From: Streptomyces sp. CBMA152
Lineage (GTDB): Bacteria; Actinomycetota; Actinomycetes; Streptomycetales; Streptomycetaceae
Assembly: GCF_014596475.1 (NCBI RefSeq)
Contig: NZ_MECJ01000024.1
Location: 186,001-250,000, forward strand
DNA: 64,000 nt
Reading direction: 5' to 3'
Shown: in pieces, positions 1 to 8,521 of the stretch
How positions within the stretch are numbered: position 1 is the first letter of the stretch
Layout: the number at the start of each line of letters is the position of its first letter
Notes under the pieces: generated by a model
The model's input: the letters and a program-made list of their open reading frames with translations, nothing else
The model's database searches: none
What the model was told of the DNA's origin: nothing
Translations under genes and position numbers: made by a program

Positions 1-590
1 GCGGCGGGCCTGCGGTCGAAGAACAGCTCCGGGTCGACCCGCCCGTACCTGGCCTCGACCACCGACGCCCCGCCCAGGGACTCCCGCAGCCGGTCGAGCC
101 GGGCCCGCTCCACCCGGTCCGTCTTGTTGAGCACCACGAGGTCGGCGACGGCGAGGTGCCGGTCGATCTCGGGGTGCCGCTCGCGGGTGTCCTCGTACTC
201 GGCGGCGTCGACGACCTCGACCAGACCGCCGTAGACGACCCGGGGGTTCTCGCTGGCCAGCACCATCCTGACCAGTTCCTGCGGCTCGGCGAGACCGCTC
301 GCCTCGATGACGACGACGTCGAGACGGGCGGCGGGCCGGGTCAGCTTCTCCAGATAGACGTCGAGCTCGCTCGCGTCGACCGCGCAGCACAGACAGCCGT
401 TGCCGAGCGACAGCGTGGAGTCGCCGAGCTGACCGGCCACGGTCATGGCGTCGATCTCGATGGACCCGAAGTCGTTGACGATCGCGCCGATACGGGTCCC
501 CCGGCTCGCCCGCAGCAGATGGTTGAGCAGCGTCGTCTTGCCCGAGCCGAGGAATCCCGCGAGGACCACGACGGGAATCTGCCGACTCAC
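1..590 (-). CDS. CobW/YjiA-family GTP-binding protein (3' end beyond window)
   Basis: G3E-family P-loop GTPase (COG0523), a group that handles metals or cobalamin. From the GTG at 590 the product begins VSRQIPVVVLAGFLGSGKTT, with the Walker A motif GFLGSGKTT about ten residues in, exactly where the family has it. The family metal-binding motif follows as GNGCLCCAV (CxCC), then EASGLAEP and the guanine-specificity motif NKTD. GGAAG lies 7 nt before GTG 590. A TTG at 641 is in frame and preceded by GAGAGG, giving a 17-residue longer protein, but homologues start near the GTG. It lies just downstream of the citrate synthase gene on the same strand and could be cotranscribed. The C-terminal domain is cut off at base 1, so the metal cannot be guessed. 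Confidence 0.9.
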   Translation of the reverse strand, partial: MSRQIPVVVLAGFLGSGKTTLLNHLLRASRGTRIGAIVNDFGSIEIDAMTVAGQLGDSTLSLGNGCLCCAVDASELDVYLEKLTRPAARLDVVVIEASGLAEPQELVRMVLASENPRVVYGGLVEVVDAAEYEDTRERHPEIDRHLAVADLVVLNKTDRVERARLDRLRESLGGASVVEARYGRVDPELFFDRRPA

Positions 591-653
591 CGACCCGCTT
601 CCGGGCTGGCTGGGACGCTGGCTCGGACCGGTCGGGCTCAAGGGGGACCTCTC

Positions 654-1802
654 TCAGGGCGCGGGCACGGGCTGTGGCACGGGCGGACCGACATAGCGGG
701 CCGCCGGGCGGATGATCTTCGAGTCCTCCGCCTGCTCCAGGATATTGGCGCTCCAGCCGACCACCCGGGCCGCACAGAACGTCGGCGTGAACATCTCGCG
801 CGGCACCCCGCACAGCTCCATGACCACACCCGCGTAGAACTCGACGTTGGTGTGCAGCTCGCGGCCCGGCTTCAGCTCGGCGAGGATCGCCTCGACGTGC
901 CTCTCGACCTCGACGGCGAACGCGACGAGCGGGCCGCCGAAGCCCTCCGCGATACCGCGCAGCATCCGCGAGCGCGGGTCCTCGGTGCGGTAGACGGGGT
1001 GGCCGAAGCCCATGATCCGGTCACCGGCGAGCACGCGCTCACGCACCCAGCCGTCGATGCGGTCCGGGCCGCCGATGGCGTCGAGGGTGTCCAGGGCGCG
1101 GCTGGGGGCGCCGCCGTGCAGCGGCCCGGAGAGCGCGCCGACCGCCGCGACCAGGGACGCCGCCACGTCGGCTCCGGTGGAGGCGACGACGCGGGCGGTG
1201 AAGGTGGAGGCGTTGAAGCCGTGGTCCACGGTGGAGATGAGATACCGCTCGATCGCCCGCACCCGCTCGGGCGAGGGCTGTGAACCGGTCATCATGTAGA
1301 GGTAGTTGGCGGCGTACGAGAGGTCGTCGCGCGGCTCGACGGGCGCGAGCCCCTGCCCCAGCCGGTACAGCGCGGTGAGCAGGGTCGGGACGGCCGCGCA
1401 GGCGGCGAGCGCGTCCTCGCGGCGCCGGTCGGCGTCGAGGTCGTAGACCGGCCGGAAGCCCTGGGCGGCGCCGAGCAGCGAGAGCGCGGTGCGCAGTCCG
1501 GCGAGCGGCCCGGAGGCCCTGCCCGCGGCGGCGATGCCGGGGAGCGCGGCGCTGACCTGCGGCGGCAGATGGCGCAGGGCCGCGGTGCGGGCGGTGAACT
1601 CGGCGCGGGCGGCGGCGTCGGGCAGCTCGCCGTGGAACATCAGATGCCAGACGTCCTCGAAGCTGCGGGTCTGCGCGAGCTCGACGGCCGAGTACTGGCG
1701 GTAGTGGTAGAAGCCTTCGAGGCCGCGGACGTCTCCGAGTGCGGTGTCCGTGACGACGACGCCCGCGAGTCCGCGGGGTACTGCCGTGGTGGTGGTCGGC
1801 AT
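654..1802 (-). CDS. Citrate synthase-like protein (acyl-CoA/oxaloacetate condensing)
   Basis: Bacterial type citrate synthase family, 382 aa, a normal length. It is expected to condense an acyl-CoA with oxaloacetate in the cytoplasm. The first active-site histidine is in GPLHGGAP and the second in GFGHPVYRTEDPR. The third motif, where citrate synthases have the catalytic aspartate (NVDFYS), reads NVEFYAG, so Asp is replaced by Glu. The ATG at 1802 has a strong ribosome site, GGGAGGA, 6-7 nt upstream. It is transcribed divergently from a second citrate synthase across a 118-nt AT-rich gap holding palindromes. In S. coelicolor a similar pair of citrate-synthase-like genes lies near hrdB and parE. 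It could be citrate or 2-methylcitrate synthase, or a non-canonical paralogue; the true TCA enzyme is probably elsewhere. Confidence 0.88.
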   Translation of the reverse strand: MPTTTTAVPRGLAGVVVTDTALGDVRGLEGFYHYRQYSAVELAQTRSFEDVWHLMFHGELPDAAARAEFTARTAALRHLPPQVSAALPGIAAAGRASGPLAGLRTALSLLGAAQGFRPVYDLDADRRREDALAACAAVPTLLTALYRLGQGLAPVEPRDDLSYAANYLYMMTGSQPSPERVRAIERYLISTVDHGFNASTFTARVVASTGADVAASLVAAVGALSGPLHGGAPSRALDTLDAIGGPDRIDGWVRERVLAGDRIMGFGHPVYRTEDPRSRMLRGIAEGFGGPLVAFAVEVERHVEAILAELKPGRELHTNVEFYAGVVMELCGVPREMFTPTFCAARVVGWSANILEQAEDSKIIRPAARYVGPPVPQPVPAP

Positions 1803-1920
1803 GTCTGTTCCTCCCTCAATCTTGATTTCGACTGTCTATGATTGACGAGACAGCTGTCAATATTGATTGAATCAATGTTATCCACTTTGGATACGGTGAC
1901 CCCATGACGGATCAGGTGCG
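1803..1920. promoter_or_regulatory. Divergent citrate-synthase promoter region with palindromes
   Basis: This 118-nt AT-rich gap separates the two divergent citrate-synthase genes. It holds a perfect 15-nt palindrome, ATTGATTGAATCAAT, at 1862-1876. Beside it ATTGAC (1841-1846) faces GTCAAT (1856-1861) across 9 nt, with GACAGCTGTC between. These are good candidate operators for a small HTH protein. The right-hand gene itself encodes an N-terminal HTH, so autoregulation is plausible but inferred. Confidence 0.5.
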
Positions 1921-3159
1921 ATGACGGATCAGGCGCGACTCACCACCCGCGAGGCGGCGGACCGGCTCGGCGTGAAGCCGGAGACCGTGTACGCGTATGT
2001 CAGCCGGGGCCAGCTGAGCAGCGAGCGGGCGCCCGGCGGCCGGGGCTCGACCTTCGACGCCAAGGAGATCGAGGCGCTGGCCCGGCGCGGCGGCCGCCGC
2101 GAACCCGCCACGGGCGCGGGCGCCGAGCTGAGCTTCCGTACCGGCATCACCCTCATCGACCGCGACCGGTACTACTACCGGGGCGTCGACGCGGTCGAAC
2201 TGTCCCGGACGTACGGGTACGAGGAAATCGTCGAGTGGCTGTGGACCGGTGAACTGCGACCCGGTGTGCGCTTCACCGCGCCCCGGGAGTCGCTGGACGC
2301 GGCGCGGTTCGCGGTCGGCGCGCTGCCCGCGCACGCCAGCGCCATGGACCGGCTGCGGGTCGCGGCGATCGCCGCCTCGGCCGCCGACCCGCTGCGCTTC
2401 GACCTCTCCCCCGAGGCCGTTCTGGGCTGCGGGCGCGCCCTCATCCCGACCCTGGTCCGCGCCCTGCCGAAGGCCGGTGGCTCCGAGCGCCCGGACCGCC
2501 CCGGCGACCGCAGCCTGGCCGCGCAACTGTGGCCGCGCTTGACCGCCCGTACATCTGATACAGCGTCAATCAACCTGCTCAACACGGCACTTGCCCTGCT
2601 CATCGACCACGACCTGGCGGCCTCCACGCTCGCCGCGCGGGTCGCCGCCTCCGCGCGGGCACATCCGTACGCGGTGGTCTCGGCCGGGCTCGGGGTGCTG
2701 GAGGGGCCGCTGCACGGAGCCGCCAGCGGGCTCGCCCACCGGATGCTCGCCGAGGTCCTGGAGCGCGGCGGCGCGGCCCCCGTCGTCGCCGACCACCTCC
2801 GCTCCGGCCGCCGCGTCCCGGGCCTAGGCCACCGGCTCTACCCGGCCGAGGACCCCCGCGCGCAGGCGCTGTTCGCGCTCCTGGAGGAGCTTCCGTACGC
2901 CGCCCGCGCACTGGACGCGGCCCGCGACGTGGTCGCCACCACCGCCCGCCACACCGCACTGCACGCCAATGTCGACCTCGCCCTCGCGGTCCTGACCGTC
3001 GCGGCGGACATGCCCGCCGAGGCGGGCGAGACGGTGTTCGCGGTGGCCCGTACGGCGGGGTGGCTCGCGCATGCCCTGGAGGAGTACGAGGAGCGCCCCC
3101 TGCGGATGCGCCCGAGCGGCCACTACACGGGCCCGAAGCCACCGCAGCCGCTTCCCTGA
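1921..3159 (+). CDS. Citrate synthase-like protein with N-terminal helix-turn-helix
   Basis: A 412-aa protein with two parts. Residues 1-60 are an excisionase/MerR-like helix-turn-helix (LTTREAADRLGVKPETVYAYV). Residues of about 75-410 are a citrate synthase fold. Active-site motifs are GPLHGAASG (first His), GLGHRLYPAEDPR (second His) and NVDLALAVL, which keeps the catalytic Asp. The central part is diverged and contains an acidic, alanine-rich insert. The family occurs in Streptomyces next to a plain citrate synthase, as here. The fusion suggests either a DNA-binding metabolic enzyme or a regulator that uses the fold to sense oxaloacetate or acyl-CoA. Which of these is true cannot be read from sequence. 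ATG 1921 is used; an upstream ATG-like repeat (ATGACGGATCAGG at 1904) duplicates the first codons. Confidence 0.85.
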   Translation: MTDQARLTTREAADRLGVKPETVYAYVSRGQLSSERAPGGRGSTFDAKEIEALARRGGRREPATGAGAELSFRTGITLIDRDRYYYRGVDAVELSRTYGYEEIVEWLWTGELRPGVRFTAPRESLDAARFAVGALPAHASAMDRLRVAAIAASAADPLRFDLSPEAVLGCGRALIPTLVRALPKAGGSERPDRPGDRSLAAQLWPRLTARTSDTASINLLNTALALLIDHDLAASTLAARVAASARAHPYAVVSAGLGVLEGPLHGAASGLAHRMLAEVLERGGAAPVVADHLRSGRRVPGLGHRLYPAEDPRAQALFALLEELPYAARALDAARDVVATTARHTALHANVDLALAVLTVAADMPAEAGETVFAVARTAGWLAHALEEYEERPLRMRPSGHYTGPKPPQPLP

Positions 3160-3241
3160 CAGGGGCGAGGGAGCGCATTCGGTGCGGGCGGGGCCGAAGT
3201 GATTTCGGAAAGCGCCGCACGGCCGTCTACCGTGCATACGC

Positions 3242-4918
3242 ATGAGCGCCGTTCCCAGCCCGCCCGCGCCGAGACGGCGGCGGTTCGGCTGGCCACAGCG
3301 CGTCTTCTCCCAGGTGCTGCTGATGCAGCTGGCCATCGCCGCCGGTGTCGCCGTGGTCGCGACCGGCCTCTTCCTCGCGCCGCTCAGCCATCAGCTCGAC
3401 GACCAGGCGATGCGCCGCGCGCTCGCCATCGCCCAGTCGACCGCCGCCCAGCCGCAGATCACGGCCGATCTGCTGGCCTCCCGCCCGAGCCCCGACGGCC
3501 CGGTGCAGCGGGAGGCCGAGCGGGTCCGGCGAGCCACCGGCGCCGAGTACGTGGTGGTCATGGACCGGCGCGGAGTGCGCTGGTCGCACCCGGACGTCCG
3601 GCAGATCGGCAAGGTCGTCTCCACCGACCCCAGCGACGCGCTCGCGGGCGAGAACGTCATGGAGATCGACAGCGGCACGCTCGGCCGCTCGGCGCGCGGC
3701 AAGGTGCCGCTGCGGGACTCCGGCGGCGCGATCGTCGGCGCGGTGTCCGTCGGCATCGAGTACGACAGCGTGCGCGCCCGGCTGCTCGCCGCGATCCCCG
3801 GACTGCTCGCGTACGCGGGCGGCGCGCTGGCGGCGGGCGCCCTGGCCGCGTATCTGATCTCCCGCAGGATCCACAAGCAGACCCGTGACCTGGCCTTCTC
3901 CGATATCTCGGCGCTGCTGGCGGAGCGCGAGGCGATGCTGCACTCGATCCGCGAGGGCGTGGTCGCGCTGGACCGTACGGGCCGGATCCGGCTGCTCAAC
4001 GACGAGGCCCAGCGGCTGCTCGGCGTCGGCCCCGAGGCGAGCGGCCGCTCCTTGGAAGAAGTGCTGGGCACCGGGCGGACGACCGATGTCCTCGCGGGCC
4101 GCGTCTCGGGCACCGATCTGCTGACCGTACGCGGCCATCGCGTCCTGGTCGCCAACCGGATGCCGACCGACGACGGCGGCGCCGTGGCCACCCTGCGCGA
4201 CCGCACCGAACTGGAGCGCCTGGGCCGCGAACTGGACTCCACCCACGGCCTCATCGACGCCCTGCGCGCCCAGGACCACGAACACGCCAACCGGCTGCAC
4301 ACCCTGCTCGGCCTGCTCGAACTGGAGATGCACGACGAGGCGGTCGAGTTCGTGACCGAGGTCGTCGGGGTGCATCGCACCACCGCCGAGCAGGTCACCG
4401 AGAAGGTCCGCGACCCGCTGCTGGCGGCGATGCTGGTCGGCAAGGCCACGGTCGCGGCCGAGCGGGCCGTCGCGCTGCGGATCTCGGCGGACAGCCTGCT
4501 GCCCGACCGGCTCGTCGACCCGCGCGGCCTGGTCACGGTCGTCGGCAACCTCGTCGACAACGCGCTGGACGCGGCGGCCGGATCCCCCGACGCCTCGGTC
4601 GAGGTCATGCTGCGCGCCGAGGGACGTACGGTCGTCCTGCGCGTACGGGACAGCGGCCCCGGCGTCGCCACCGAGCGGCGCGAACAGATCTTCACCGAGG
4701 GCTGGTCGACCAAGGCGCTGCCCGCCCACGGCAAGCGGGGCCTGGGACTCGCGCTGGTACGGCGCTTCGCCGAGCGACAGGGCGGCCACGCACGCGTGGC
4801 GGCCGCTCCGGACGGCGGCGCCGAGTTCACCGTCGTCCTCCCGGAGGCGCTGGACGAGACCGACGACAGTGCGAGGGACGACGCCGGCGCGACCGCGCTG
4901 CACGAGGAGGCTCGATGA
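3242..4918 (+). CDS. CitA/DcuS-type membrane sensor histidine kinase
   Basis: A 558-aa inner-membrane sensor for a C4/C6-carboxylate-type ligand, paired with the next gene. Membrane helices lie near residues 22-46 and 180-206 and enclose an extracytoplasmic PAS-like (sCACHE) sensor. A cytoplasmic PAS follows (about 220-320). The dimerisation helix carries the phosphoacceptor His346 in QDHEHANRLH, close to the CitA/DcuS form. The ATPase domain has NLVDNALDAA (N box), DSGPGV (G1) and GKRGLGLALV (G2). No clear ribosome site precedes ATG 3242, so the message may be leaderless. It overlaps the response regulator by ATGA. The nearby citrate synthases and importer fit carboxylate sensing, but the ligand is inferred. 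Confidence 0.92.
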   Translation: MSAVPSPPAPRRRRFGWPQRVFSQVLLMQLAIAAGVAVVATGLFLAPLSHQLDDQAMRRALAIAQSTAAQPQITADLLASRPSPDGPVQREAERVRRATGAEYVVVMDRRGVRWSHPDVRQIGKVVSTDPSDALAGENVMEIDSGTLGRSARGKVPLRDSGGAIVGAVSVGIEYDSVRARLLAAIPGLLAYAGGALAAGALAAYLISRRIHKQTRDLAFSDISALLAEREAMLHSIREGVVALDRTGRIRLLNDEAQRLLGVGPEASGRSLEEVLGTGRTTDVLAGRVSGTDLLTVRGHRVLVANRMPTDDGGAVATLRDRTELERLGRELDSTHGLIDALRAQDHEHANRLHTLLGLLELEMHDEAVEFVTEVVGVHRTTAEQVTEKVRDPLLAAMLVGKATVAAERAVALRISADSLLPDRLVDPRGLVTVVGNLVDNALDAAAGSPDASVEVMLRAEGRTVVLRVRDSGPGVATERREQIFTEGWSTKALPAHGKRGLGLALVRRFAERQGGHARVAAAPDGGAEFTVVLPEALDETDDSARDDAGATALHEEAR

Positions 4919-5592
4919 TCGACGTCCTCGTCGTGGACGACGACCACCGTGTCGCCGACATCAATGCCGCGTACGCCGGAAAAGTTCCCGGTTTCCGGGT
5001 GGTCGCGACGGCGCATTCGGCCGCCGAGGCGCTCGCGCTGCTCGCCGAGCGCCCCGTCGATCTGATCCTGCTCGACCACTATCTGCCGGACGAGAACGGC
5101 CTCGCCGTCGTACGGGAGCTGCGCCGGCTGGGGCACCACACCGACGTGATCATGGTGACGGCGGCCCGCGACGTGGCCACCGTCCAGGCCGCGATGCGCC
5201 AGGGCGCGCTCCAGTACCTCGTCAAGCCGTTCAACTTCGCGGGACTGCGCACCAGACTGGAGGCGTACGCGGCCCTGCGCCGCACCCTCGACGGCGGCGG
5301 CGAGGCCGAACAGGCCCAGGTGGACCGGATCTTCGGCGCCCTCTCCGTCCCCACCGAGCCCGGCCTGCCCAAGGGCCACTCCCCCACCACCGCCGAGCTG
5401 CTGCGCCAGGTGCTGCTCGCGGCCGAGGGCCCGCTCTCGGCGCAGGAGATCGCGGAGCGGGCGGGGGTGAGCCGGCAGACGGCCCAGCGCTATCTGAAAC
5501 TCCTGGAGCGCACGGGCCGGGTGCGACTCGGCCTGCGGTACGGGGAGACCGGCCGCCCCGAGCACCGCTACGCATGGGCGGCCGACCGCTGA
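4915..5592 (+). CDS. CitB/DcuR-family response regulator
   Basis: A 225-aa transcription regulator partnered with the upstream kinase, with which it overlaps by 4 nt, so translation is probably coupled. The receiver domain (1-120) has the acidic pocket VVDDD, phosphoacceptor Asp54 in LILLDHYLP, Thr in MVTAA and Lys in YLVKPF. The C-terminal output domain holds a helix-turn-helix (AQEIAERAGVSRQTAQRYL) of the CitB type. It closely resembles the regulator at 8522-9211 along its whole length, so the two are paralogues. The gene ends 20 nt before the convergent ABC importer genes, which are likely targets. Confidence 0.93.
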   Translation: MIDVLVVDDDHRVADINAAYAGKVPGFRVVATAHSAAEALALLAERPVDLILLDHYLPDENGLAVVRELRRLGHHTDVIMVTAARDVATVQAAMRQGALQYLVKPFNFAGLRTRLEAYAALRRTLDGGGEAEQAQVDRIFGALSVPTEPGLPKGHSPTTAELLRQVLLAAEGPLSAQEIAERAGVSRQTAQRYLKLLERTGRVRLGLRYGETGRPEHRYAWAADR

Positions 5593-5612
5593 CCCCGACA
5601 GGGTGAAGGGCC

Positions 5613-6659
5613 TCAGCCCTTGGGGACCTTGTTCACGAACTCGCTGGTGAACGTCTTGGCGAGATCGACATCGGTGTTCTTGAGGTTGGGGCTGAACGCC
5701 TTGAGCACCTTCTCGACCGTCTCCGGTCCGTTGGCGGGCATCACGCCGTCCTTGGTGAACATGGGCAGCGTGGCCTTGATCGACTCCGCGTAGAGCGCCT
5801 TGCCGCCCTTCGCGTAGTCGGCCGGCATCTTCGCGGCGATCTCCTCCGCGCTGTGCGAGGACATCCAACGCAACGTCTTGACCAGCGCGTTGGCGAGCTT
5901 CTGGACGGTCTCCTTGTGTCCGTTCACCCAACTGGCGTTCATATAGAGGCTGGACGAGGGGTACGGGCCGCCGAGCGCCTGCTGCGAGCCCTCCGGCGTA
6001 CGCATGTCGATCAGGACCTTGCCGAGCTTCTGGTCGAGGATGTTGGCGACGGTGGGGTCGGTCGTCATCCCGCCCTGGATCGCGCCCTGCTTCAGCGCGG
6101 CGAGGAACGTCTGTCCGGCCCCGACCGCGACCGGCGTGAAGTCGCTGGTCTTCACGCCGTCGCGGACCGCCAGGTACTTGGTGAGGAAGTCGGTGGACGA
6201 GCCGAGGCCGGTGACGCCGAGCTTCTTGCCCTTGAAGTCCTTGGGGCTCGCTATGTCGCCCGCGGCCTTGGTGGAGACGACCTCGACCTCGCCGGGCGCG
6301 TGCGAGAACTGCACCACGGACTCCACCTGCTTGCCCTTGGCCTGGAGGTCGAGCGTGTGGTCGTAGAAGCCGACCGTGCCCTGGACGTCGCCGGATATCA
6401 GCGCGGTCTCCGCCTGCACTCCAGCGGGCTCGCTGAGCAGTTGGACGTCCAGGCCCTCAGCCTTGAAGTAGCCGAGCCGCTCGGTGAGCATCGCGGGCAG
6501 ATAGATGACCTTGTCGAGACCGCCGACCATGATCTTGACCTTGTTCGACGAGCCGCCGGAACCGGAGTCGTCCGAGCCGCAGGCGGTGAGGGTGGTGGCG
6601 GCGAGGGCTCCGGCCAGGACCGCTGCGGGGATTCTGCTGAGGTGGTGGTGGCTGCGCAT
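5613..6659 (-). CDS. ABC importer substrate-binding lipoprotein (NMT1/SsuA type)
   Basis: A 348-aa extracytoplasmic solute-binding protein. A lipoprotein signal ends in the lipobox LTAC with lipidated Cys27, followed by a Gly/Ser linker (GSDDSGSGGSSN) and the binding fold beginning KVKIMVGGLDKVIYLPAMLTE. The fold is the NMT1/nitrate-sulfonate-taurine (NitT/TauT) type, which carries sulfonates, pyrimidine precursors, phthalate or other small anions. It is last of three same-strand genes for binding protein, permease and ATPase, although the ATPase is transcribed first. Placement between two CitB-like regulators suggests regulated uptake of a carboxylate or similar solute. The substrate cannot be told from sequence. 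Confidence 0.9.
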   Translation of the reverse strand: MRSHHHLSRIPAAVLAGALAATTLTACGSDDSGSGGSSNKVKIMVGGLDKVIYLPAMLTERLGYFKAEGLDVQLLSEPAGVQAETALISGDVQGTVGFYDHTLDLQAKGKQVESVVQFSHAPGEVEVVSTKAAGDIASPKDFKGKKLGVTGLGSSTDFLTKYLAVRDGVKTSDFTPVAVGAGQTFLAALKQGAIQGGMTTDPTVANILDQKLGKVLIDMRTPEGSQQALGGPYPSSSLYMNASWVNGHKETVQKLANALVKTLRWMSSHSAEEIAAKMPADYAKGGKALYAESIKATLPMFTKDGVMPANGPETVEKVLKAFSPNLKNTDVDLAKTFTSEFVNKVPKG

Positions 6660-6706
6660 GTCGTCACGTCCCGGTGAGAGGGGGTAGGTGCGGAGGGGTG
6701 GGGGGA

Positions 6707-7567
6707 TCAGCGGTCGGTGCCCGGCTCGGCGGGGCGCCAGCGGAACAGTCGCCGTTCCGCGAACGTGAGCAGGCCCTCGGTGAGCAGCGCGACGACCGCG
6801 AGGATGACCATCGCCGCGTACACACCGGCGGCGTTGAACGTCCCCTGCGAGGAGGCGACGAGCAGGCCGAGGCCCTTGGTCGCGCCGATGTACTCGCCGA
6901 CGATCGCGCCGATCAGGGCGAAGCCGAAGCTGACGTGGAGGCTGGTGAAGATCCAGGACGTGGCGGAGGGGATGACGACCTGGAAGGTGACCCGGCGGTT
7001 GCTCGCGCCCAGGATGCGGGCGTTGTGCACCAGATTGCGGTCGACCTCGCGGGCGCCCTGGAAGGCGTTGAAGAAGACCGGGAAGAAGACGAGGACGACC
7101 GCCGAGGCGACCTTCGACGCCGGGCCGAGCCCGAACCAGATGAGGAAGACCGGCGCGAGAACGATGCGCGGGATCGCGTTGAGGACCTTGATGTACGGGC
7201 CGAGCACATCGGCGAGGAAGCGGATCCGGCCGAGCGTGATGCCGAGGACGACACCGCCCGCGACGCCCAGGACCCAGCCGAGCAGCGCCTCGTAGAGCGT
7301 GTACCAGATCTGCTCCCAGAGGGAGCCCTGGGCGGTGCCGTTGACGGCCCAGTCGCGTATCTGGTCCCAGATCTTCGACGGCATCGAGAAGTTGAACGGG
7401 TCGATGGCCTTGGTGCGGGCCAGGATCTCCCAGAGCGCGAGCACCGTGACCAGCAGCAGAATGCGGCTGCCGTGGACGAGGAGGCGGCGGTTGCGGGCGG
7501 CGCGCGCCCGGGCCTTGGTGCGCTCGGTGACCCGGACCGGGGCGGCGGCGATGGCGTCAGGCGACAT
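6707..7567 (-). CDS. ABC importer permease (SsuC/TauC-like)
   Basis: An inner-membrane permease of the NitT/TauT family, 286 aa from ATG 7567. About six transmembrane helices are visible, the first at roughly residues 33-50 (ILLLVTVLALWEILA). The cytoplasmic EAA loop that meets the ATPase reads REVDRNLVHNARILGASNRR. The gene overlaps the end of the upstream ATPase gene by 11 nt. A GTG at 7585 is in frame but lacks a ribosome site. It works with the adjacent ATPase and binding lipoprotein. Confidence 0.9.
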   Translation of the reverse strand: MSPDAIAAAPVRVTERTKARARAARNRRLLVHGSRILLLVTVLALWEILARTKAIDPFNFSMPSKIWDQIRDWAVNGTAQGSLWEQIWYTLYEALLGWVLGVAGGVVLGITLGRIRFLADVLGPYIKVLNAIPRIVLAPVFLIWFGLGPASKVASAVVLVFFPVFFNAFQGAREVDRNLVHNARILGASNRRVTFQVVIPSATSWIFTSLHVSFGFALIGAIVGEYIGATKGLGLLVASSQGTFNAAGVYAAMVILAVVALLTEGLLTFAERRLFRWRPAEPGTDR

Positions 7568-8387
7568 TTGCGGCACCCCGCTCACGGGTGATGCGTACCT
7601 CTTCGCCGAGCGCTTCCCAGATCTCCCGGTAGATCTCGATGAACCGGGGCTCCAGGCGGATCGACTCGACCTTGCGGGGGCGCGGCAGATCGATCGAGAA
7701 GATCTGCTTGACGGTGGCGGGACCCGCCGTCATCACGACGACCCGGTCGGCCAGGGCGATGGACTCCTCCAGGTCATGGGTGACGAAGACGACGGAGGAT
7801 CCGGTGCCGGACCACAGGTCGAGGAGTTCGTCCGACATCAGCGCCCTGGTCTGCACGTCGAGCGCCGAGAACGGCTCGTCCATCAGCAGGATCTCGGGGT
7901 CGTTGACGAAGGTCGCGGCGAGCGCGACGCGCTTGCGCTGGCCACCGGAGAGCTGGTGCGGATAGCGGTCCTCGAAGGCGGCGAGACCGACACGGGCCAG
8001 CCACGCGCGCGCCCGCTCCTTCGCCTCCGCCTTCGGTACGCCCCTGAAGCGCGGCCCGGCCATCACGTTCGACAGAACGGTCCGCCAGGGGAAGACAGCG
8101 TCCTGCTGGAAGACGAAGCCGACCTTGTCGCCGATGCCGTCGACCGGCTCGCCACCGACCAGGACTTCGCCCTCGGTGGGCTCCTCCAGGCCGCTGACCA
8201 GCGTCAGCGTCGTGGACTTCCCGCAGCCGGTCGGGCCGACCACGGCGACGAACTCACCGCGCTCCACGGTGAGGTCCAGGTCCCGTACGGCCGTGTGCAG
8301 CGCGCCGGACGGCGTACGGAACGACTTGCCCGCGCTCCGCAGCTCGATAGCGGGGCACGTGCTGGGGCCCCTCTGCTCAGTACTCAT
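7557..8387 (-). CDS. ABC importer ATP-binding subunit
   Basis: A cytoplasmic ATPase that drives the NitT/TauT-type importer, 276 aa from ATG 8387. Walker A is GPTGCGKST, the Q-loop FVFQQDAVFPW, the signature LSGGQRKRV, Walker B ILLMDEPFSALD and the switch FVTHDLEES. The frame is open a further 24 codons upstream, but the extra residues are basic and unlike the family. It is first of the three-gene importer operon and is divergent from the second CitB-like regulator, which suggests that regulator may control it. Confidence 0.93.
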   Translation of the reverse strand: MSTEQRGPSTCPAIELRSAGKSFRTPSGALHTAVRDLDLTVERGEFVAVVGPTGCGKSTTLTLVSGLEEPTEGEVLVGGEPVDGIGDKVGFVFQQDAVFPWRTVLSNVMAGPRFRGVPKAEAKERARAWLARVGLAAFEDRYPHQLSGGQRKRVALAATFVNDPEILLMDEPFSALDVQTRALMSDELLDLWSGTGSSVVFVTHDLEESIALADRVVVMTAGPATVKQIFSIDLPRPRKVESIRLEPRFIEIYREIWEALGEEVRITRERGAANVA

Positions 8388-8521
8388 GGAGCGGGACCGT
8401 AGATGTGGTTCACGGCACAGCGGCAGCCTTGTGGGCGCAAGACGCACTTCTGCTCGCAAACCCCTGTTGTGCTCGTTTTGCTCGCGCTACAACTGCGGGG
8501 ATTCAACGGGAAGGAAACACG
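8388..8521. promoter_or_regulatory. Divergent promoter region with repeated TGCTCG
   Basis: This gap separates the importer operon from the second CitB-like regulator. The hexamer TGCTCG occurs three times on the + strand, at 8451, 8470 and 8479, in an AT-richer stretch just before the regulator. A repeat series like this could be a response-regulator site. AAGGAA lies 7 nt before the regulator's TTG start. Confidence 0.35.

Noticed and set aside
3227..5931. Long minus-strand frames (558 and 846 codons) opposite the CitA-type kinase
   Set aside because: Same reason: they mirror the kinase and regulator genes and show no family motif.
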